From: JAVWMQ01 sp036637375
GTDB lineage: Bacteria; Bacillota; Clostridia; Peptostreptococcales; Anaerovoracaceae
Direction: 5' to 3'
Length of the DNA: 26,883 nucleotides
Assembly: GCA_036637375.1 (NCBI GenBank)
Contig: JAVWMQ010000024.1
Span: forward strand, 1 to 26,883
Numbering within the stretch: the first letter of the stretch is position 1; each line of letters opens with the position of its first letter. The notes below the pieces were generated by a model, which was given only the letters and a program-made list of their open reading frames with translations, was not told where the DNA came from and did not search any database. The translations under genes and the position numbers were made by a program. This document shows positions 23,403 to 26,883 of this stretch, one piece after another.

Positions 23403-24482
23403 ATGAAAATTAAAAAAGAACTACTGGAGCAAGAAAAAAACAGCTATGCATCTGATATATTAGTGCTTCCAGAAAACGGTCTAGATTGCAGTGAGGGTTG
23501 TAATCCTTACGGATTCCCTGATTCTGTTTTAGAAATTGACTATGACTTTAGGAAGCTTGCTGCATACCCTCATTCACAGGCTCCATATGATGCCATCATA
23601 AACTATTGGAAGAGCAATGTTAATCTTGAAAAGGAAAACATCTTACTTGCAGATGGTAGTATCGGTGCCATATACACAGTTAACAACATTTTTGCTATAC
23701 CTGGTGCTAAGGTACTTGGATATGCACCACAATTTACAGACTACGTAGCAAATATTAAGTTTTGTGGAATGGAATATCATGGCATCCAGCTAAAACCAGA
23801 AAACAATTATAAGCTAGATACAAAGGAAATCTATGATGCTATCACACCAGATTTAAGTATTGTATATCTTGACAATCCTAACAATCCAACAGGACAGGTA
23901 ATTCCCCTTAAGGAAATTGAGGAAATTATCATCAAAGCTGGAAGCCTTGGAGTTTGCGTAATCGTTGATGAAGCATATGGTGACTTTATAACGAAAGCTG
24001 AATCAGCAACTACTCTATTAGAAAAATACGAAAATCTAATTGTACTAAGAACCCTGTCAAAGGGCTTTGGACTTGCTGGAGTTCGTGCAGGTTTTGTCCT
24101 TGGAAGCAAACCATTAATTGCATATATGAAAAAAACAACTAACCCTTATGTGCTTGGTGATTTTTCTAGGGAACTTGTTGCAACAGTGCTAAATGGCGCT
24201 AACAATCTTGAAAGTCATATAGCAAACTTTGTAACAATTAAAGATCGTCTGATTTCAATGGATTTACCAAACATTACCATAGCAGAAACAGATCCTAGAG
24301 TTCCTATCTGCCTATTGATACACAAAGACGAAAACATCAATTTGGTTGATACACTTTTCCAAAAGGGAATCTTATCAGTACCTGGTGGAGAATTTGAGGG
24401 CCTAGGAAAAAACACTGCTAGATTGAGAATGCCTAAGATAGAAGATATGGACAGGTTCATCTCAATTATTGCTAGTCTATAA
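23403..24482 (+). CDS. PLP-dependent aminotransferase, histidinol-phosphate/CobD-like fold type I
   Basis: A 359-residue fold-type I enzyme of the HisC/CobD-like branch. Visible motifs are DNPNNPTGQ (about 158-166), VDEAYGDF (about 188-195) and SKGFGLAGVRAG (219-230), with K220 as the PLP-binding lysine and a late RLRMP that supplies the carboxylate-binding arginine. All appear intact, so an active transaminase or, as in CobD, a decarboxylase is possible. No his or cobalamin genes are nearby; instead it follows the YkvI-type transporter by 36 bp under a divergent LysR regulator, so amino-acid catabolism or interconversion is more likely than histidine synthesis. AGAAGGTG before the ATG supports the start. 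Confidence 0.88.
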   Translation: MKIKKELLEQEKNSYASDILVLPENGLDCSEGCNPYGFPDSVLEIDYDFRKLAAYPHSQAPYDAIINYWKSNVNLEKENILLADGSIGAIYTVNNIFAIPGAKVLGYAPQFTDYVANIKFCGMEYHGIQLKPENNYKLDTKEIYDAITPDLSIVYLDNPNNPTGQVIPLKEIEEIIIKAGSLGVCVIVDEAYGDFITKAESATTLLEKYENLIVLRTLSKGFGLAGVRAGFVLGSKPLIAYMKKTTNPYVLGDFSRELVATVLNGANNLESHIANFVTIKDRLISMDLPNITIAETDPRVPICLLIHKDENINLVDTLFQKGILSVPGGEFEGLGKNTARLRMPKIEDMDRFISIIASL

Positions 24483-24535
24483 CTAGTAGCTACCTTTAAA
24501 ATAAAGAAGTAATAAAAAAATAATAAAAAGTAATG

Positions 24536-24566
24536 AAAAATCACCCATCTTCGTGGGTGATTTTTT
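24536..24566. terminator. Bidirectional terminator after the aminotransferase
   Basis: A 12-bp stem (24536-24547 and 24554-24565) with a 6-base loop and T-tracts for both strands. It sits between convergent genes and shares the TCACCCA/TGGGTGA core with the terminator at 17081-17124. Confidence 0.9.
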
Positions 24567-24601
24567 CACTTTATAAATATGTTTTGCTCTATATTCATTG
24601 C

Positions 24602-25162
24602 TTATTTAAACACTTCGCCTACACTATAAGCCTTCCCTATAACCTTGCCCAGCTCTCTATAAGTTAAAGTCTCAGAATCAAAAGTTATTGCTCCCATACT
24701 GTCAATATCTAGATTTCCGTTTTCATCCAAAATCGACTCATCTGCGCTCATATTTATAACCTTGCCAATAACTCTTGCTTTGCCAAACTCTTCAAAAATC
24801 TCAACAACTTCACATTCAAGAGTTAGTGGATATTCTTCAATGATTGGTGCATCAACATATTCACTTTTAGATACATGTACTCCTGATTTCTCAATTTTAT
24901 CCGCATCATATCCTGATTCAATTCCAAAGTAATCTGAAATTGCCATAGTATCTTTTGTTGCAAAACTCATAGTAAAAGCCTTTTTAATTTTAATGTTATC
25001 TGTTGTCTTGTGCTTAATTAAGTTTATTTCAACATAGTTAGCACCACACTGACCTCCCCAAGCAACATTCATTACATTTGGACTGCCATTTTCATCATAT
25101 GTACCAATCATTAAAACTGGTAACGGTGTGACTATAGTTTTTCTACCAAAATTTTTCCTCAT
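24602..25162 (-). CDS. Flavin reductase-like FMN-binding protein (flavoredoxin type)
   Basis: A 186-residue protein of the flavin reductase-like family. The N-terminal LPVLMIGTYDENGSPNVMNVAWGGQ segment (about 14-38) and DNIKIKKAFTMSFA (about 55-68) match the FMN-binding core. Members are common in anaerobes as flavoredoxins or flavin reductases; no fused oxidoreductase is present. AGGGGG eight bases upstream supports the ATG. Monocistronic, facing the aminotransferase across a bidirectional terminator. The redox partner cannot be told from context. Confidence 0.88.
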   Translation of the reverse strand: MRKNFGRKTIVTPLPVLMIGTYDENGSPNVMNVAWGGQCGANYVEINLIKHKTTDNIKIKKAFTMSFATKDTMAISDYFGIESGYDADKIEKSGVHVSKSEYVDAPIIEEYPLTLECEVVEIFEEFGKARVIGKVINMSADESILDENGNLDIDSMGAITFDSETLTYRELGKVIGKAYSVGEVFK

Positions 25163-25194
25163 ATTTCTATCCCCCTAATTATATTACACTCCCA

Positions 25195-25223
25195 AGTTTA
25201 ATCAAGGTTACTAAGATTGTCAA
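25195..25223 (-). promoter_or_regulatory. Sigma-A promoter of the flavin reductase-like gene
   Basis: On the minus strand TTGACA (25218-25223) and TAAACT (25195-25200) are 17 bases apart. A second overlapping pair (TTGATT 25200-25205, TATAAT 25178-25183, 16-base spacer) would leave a very short leader and is less likely. Confidence 0.5.
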
Positions 25224-25252
25224 GTCTCCTCAAAAACATTGGATTTAGTCGC

Positions 25253-25288
25253 AAAAATATCTGCATGGTTAATTCACATGCAGATATT
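25253..25288 (-). terminator. Intrinsic terminator of the YopX-like operon
   Basis: A 12-bp stem (25256-25267 and 25277-25288) with a 9-base loop, followed on the minus strand by a T-tract (25253-25257). About 35 bases after the stop of the last gene. Confidence 0.85.
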
Positions 25289-25322
25289 AATATTTGTTAT
25301 TGAATATTCAAGGTTGATTTAA

Positions 25323-25766
25323 TTACCTTCTCTCAACGTAACTAAATACTTCACAAACAACTAGCTGATCTTCCTCTGCTGGATTAAAGAAATCAACTTT
25401 TTTTGTTCCTGATAAATGAGAATCCTCTTTTAGATATTTTGTAACAACATCATATATCCAGTCCATTTCCCATGGAGTAACAAGTTCACCTTCAAGCAGG
25501 TTTCCATTAACATCATATTTGAGTTTTTGTTCCTTTAGACTACAAGGCACACTGTCTACATCTTTGACAGTTACTTCATAAAATCTATCGATTTCCACCT
25601 TTTTGCTGTTAATATCACCAACTATGTAATGAACGTCATTTCCTAGTTCCTGGCCTAGTTTCCTGCTACAACTTGTCTTGCATGCAGCTGAACAAGTCGC
25701 ACATATATCTTCTTGACCTACTGGTTCAAAACGTCTATAGTTTTTTTCTACAATATGCGCTGCCAT
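25323..25766 (-). CDS. Unrecognised protein with N-terminal four-cysteine cluster
   Basis: A 147-residue protein I do not recognise. C22, C25, C29 and C33 (ICATCSAACKTSC) form a tight cluster suited to zinc or an iron-sulfur cofactor; single cysteines lie near 75 and 138. No signal peptide or membrane helix. The C-terminal half is acidic and aromatic-rich. It starts one base after the stop of the upstream gene and has a GAGGT ribosome site about eight bases before the ATG, so it is translated with the two upstream genes and is followed by a terminator. Its link with a YopX-like gene hints at a mobile or phage-derived origin, but this is inference. Confidence 0.7.
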   Translation of the reverse strand: MAAHIVEKNYRRFEPVGQEDICATCSAACKTSCSRKLGQELGNDVHYIVGDINSKKVEIDRFYEVTVKDVDSVPCSLKEQKLKYDVNGNLLEGELVTPWEMDWIYDVVTKYLKEDSHLSGTKKVDFFNPAEEDQLVVCEVFSYVERR

Positions 25767-25767
25767 C

Positions 25768-26304
25768 TTAAAATACCTCGTCCTCTTCTACTTCCGCACT
25801 GAAATATATGCACTGCCATTTGCCAGATAAATATTTATCTGCTTTTTGGAACATTTCTTCCAGTGAGTCAAATTCATGAATATCTCCGCTACAAAACATA
25901 TTAATTTTGTTTACTTCCATAAACCATTTATCTTTTTTTGTTTCATACCAAACTAATGTATCTTCTAGTTTATTAAAAAACTGACGTACACCACATTCAA
26001 ACTCTGTTTTGAAATCCTCTACTTTAGGGTTTTCCAAAGCTGTATATACTCTATTTATTTCAAGGTCAAATGTCTTACCGTCCTCTATTCTAGAAGCAGT
26101 AAGTTTGCCATATTTTTCACCAATTTTTAGTTCATTTCCAGCAATTTTTAGCATATGTCCAACTGCATAAACAACTTCAATGTGCGCTTCGCCGTCCTTC
26201 ATAGCAATTTTGCCTTCAATTTCAAACATATCGTCTTCAAGATAGAAATCAACAGCTTTGCCGTTTCTCTTCTCAAAGAACTCCTTATCCTTTAAATCTA
26301 ACAT
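25768..26304 (-). CDS. Unrecognised acidic cytoplasmic protein
   Basis: A protein of 178 residues from the ATG at 26304. A longer frame begins at 26325, but AAGGAG lies six bases before the inner ATG and no ribosome site precedes the outer one, so the inner start is preferred. This leaves a 13-bp gap after the YopX-like gene and no overlap. The sequence is rich in Glu, Lys and aromatic residues, with no membrane segment or signal peptide; its two Cys near 108 and 143 are far apart. It ends one base before the next gene. I recognise no family. Confidence 0.7.
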   Translation of the reverse strand: MLDLKDKEFFEKRNGKAVDFYLEDDMFEIEGKIAMKDGEAHIEVVYAVGHMLKIAGNELKIGEKYGKLTASRIEDGKTFDLEINRVYTALENPKVEDFKTEFECGVRQFFNKLEDTLVWYETKKDKWFMEVNKINMFCSGDIHEFDSLEEMFQKADKYLSGKWQCIYFSAEVEEDEVF

Positions 26305-26317
26305 TTGTCGCTCCTTA

Positions 26318-26722
26318 CTATACATTAAATTGTAGTAGGTCAGGATTTGCGTAAATATTTCCTTTTAGTTTAAAAGTATCAGACATGTATGGTCCACCCA
26401 TAGCCATTGAGCCGTCATTTCCAAGCAAAATAAATCCTGCTACTTCTTCGCTCCACATAACCTGGTAAACGCCTTCATCGTTTTGTACTACGTCACCTTC
26501 GTAAATTTCTTGCTGATCATTGTCATACCAACCAGTGCTCTGTAGTGGTAATAGTTCTAAAGGTTCTCCACCGTTTTTGAAATCATAAATTAATAATGTT
26601 CCAAATGATAGGTAACCGTAAATTGTCTTATCTAATTCTGAAGCCTCTGCCTGTTCTAATTCCTCTGGGGAATACATTTTTTTTGCTTCATCGTCCCATG
26701 CTCTAAACTTAATTTCTCTCAT
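26318..26722 (-). CDS. YopX-like protein
   Basis: A protein of 134 residues from the ATG at 26722. MREIKFRAWDDEAKKMYSPE at the start and LLPLQSTGWYDNDQQEIYEG followed by DVV in the middle match the YopX family, small proteins first known from phage SPbeta and common in prophages and mobile elements of Bacillota. A longer frame beginning at 26749 lacks a ribosome site, while GAGGAAA precedes the ATG at 26722. Cellular function of the family is unclear. It leads a three-gene operon with two unknown proteins. No other phage genes (integrase, terminase, capsid) are in this window. Confidence 0.85.
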   Translation of the reverse strand: MREIKFRAWDDEAKKMYSPEELEQAEASELDKTIYGYLSFGTLLIYDFKNGGEPLELLPLQSTGWYDNDQQEIYEGDVVQNDEGVYQVMWSEEVAGFILLGNDGSMAMGGPYMSDTFKLKGNIYANPDLLQFNV

Positions 26723-26752
26723 TAGAATTTCCTCTTTTTCTTTTTTCATTTA

Positions 26753-26781
26753 TATCGGTGCCACTAAAAGTGACACCGATA
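26753..26781 (-). promoter_or_regulatory. Stem-loop upstream of the YopX-like gene
   Basis: A 13-bp stem (26753-26765 with 26769-26781) with one mismatch, or G-U pair on the minus strand, and a 3-base loop. It lies 31 bases before the preferred start and after the end of the upstream partial gene. No T-tract follows on either strand, so a leader structure or regulator site is as likely as a terminator. Confidence 0.45.
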
Positions 26782-26830
26782 GTAAATTTTAGATTTTACC
26801 TTATGGTAATATACTATATTTTATTTTTTC

Positions 26831-26883
26831 TTAGAAAACGCCTTTAGCCTTCTGTTCCTTAATTGCATTAAGAACTTTTTCTG
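26831..26883 (-). CDS. 3' end of an upstream gene (partial)
   Basis: The minus strand reads an open frame ending EKVLNAIKEQKAKGVF and TAA (26831-26833). The lysine-rich helical composition is protein-like, but too little is present to name it, and one other frame is also open over this short stretch. The gene continues beyond the window edge. Confidence 0.5.
   Translation of the reverse strand, partial: EKVLNAIKEQKAKGVF

Noticed and set aside
25304..26749. Outer starts of the YopX-like gene (26749) and of the second operon gene (26325)
   Set aside because: Neither outer ATG has a ribosome site, while the inner ATGs at 26722 and 26304 do. The apparent gene overlap at 26318-26325 is therefore probably not real.
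24602..26883. A prophage at the right end, based on the YopX-like protein
   Set aside because: No integrase, terminase, capsid, lysis or att-like repeats are seen here. One family hit is not enough to call a prophage.
1..26883. CRISPR arrays, tRNA and rRNA genes, insertion sequences
   Set aside because: No regularly spaced direct repeats with unique spacers, no cloverleaf or rRNA-like segments recognised by eye, and no transposase-like frames. A tRNA scan and a covariance-model search would settle this.

Overview
This window looks like chromosome from a low-GC, anaerobic Gram-positive bacterium (Bacillota, probably class Clostridia). The grounds are the AT-rich composition, strong AGGAGG-type ribosome sites, a sortase-anchored surface protein with a TPQTG motif, sodium-symporter and amidohydrolase genes suited to peptide or amino-acid use, and sigma-54 promoters with an NtrC-type activator. 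The species cannot be fixed from sequence alone. No rRNA, tRNA, CRISPR array, insertion sequence or complete prophage was seen. No stretch longer than 300 bases lacks a gene; the longest gap is 7348-7642.

Layout. (1) 1-1766: an Rrf2-type regulator with four clustered cysteines, and a SARP/BTAD-like regulator whose C-terminus resembles a degenerate GGDEF domain. (2) 1966-7347: a 1793-residue cell-wall protein made of MucBP-like and InlB-type repeats followed by an alternating array of MBG-type modules. (3) 7643-16590: eight minus-strand genes that appear to form one catabolic locus: two amidohydrolases, a histidine kinase, a sigma-54 activator, an SSS symporter, a small DUF3311-like membrane protein, a second SSS symporter and an M20D hydrolase. 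(4) 16823-21072: a small membrane protein, an ABC-2 exporter pair and a CPA1 cation/proton antiporter. (5) 21165-24482: a LysR regulator divergent from a frameshifted YkvI-family transporter and a PLP aminotransferase. (6) 24602-26883: a flavin-reductase-like protein, then a compact operon of a YopX-like protein and two proteins I do not recognise, then the 3' end of another gene.

The strongest discovery is in region 3. Two sigma-54 (-24/-12) promoters lie on the minus strand, at 16644-16659 and 10701-10716. Each has a 16-bp dyad of form GTGnCA-N4-TGnCAC upstream. In both cases the dyad centre is exactly 85 bp from the centre of the -12 GC. The upstream site of the second promoter lies inside the end of a symporter gene. 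The sigma-54 activator encoded between the two promoters is the natural candidate to bind both, which would make this a self-amplifying two-component regulon for import and hydrolysis of an unknown amide or peptide-like substrate. One of the two amidohydrolases has lost the usual metal ligands while its neighbour keeps them, so an unequal pair is possible.
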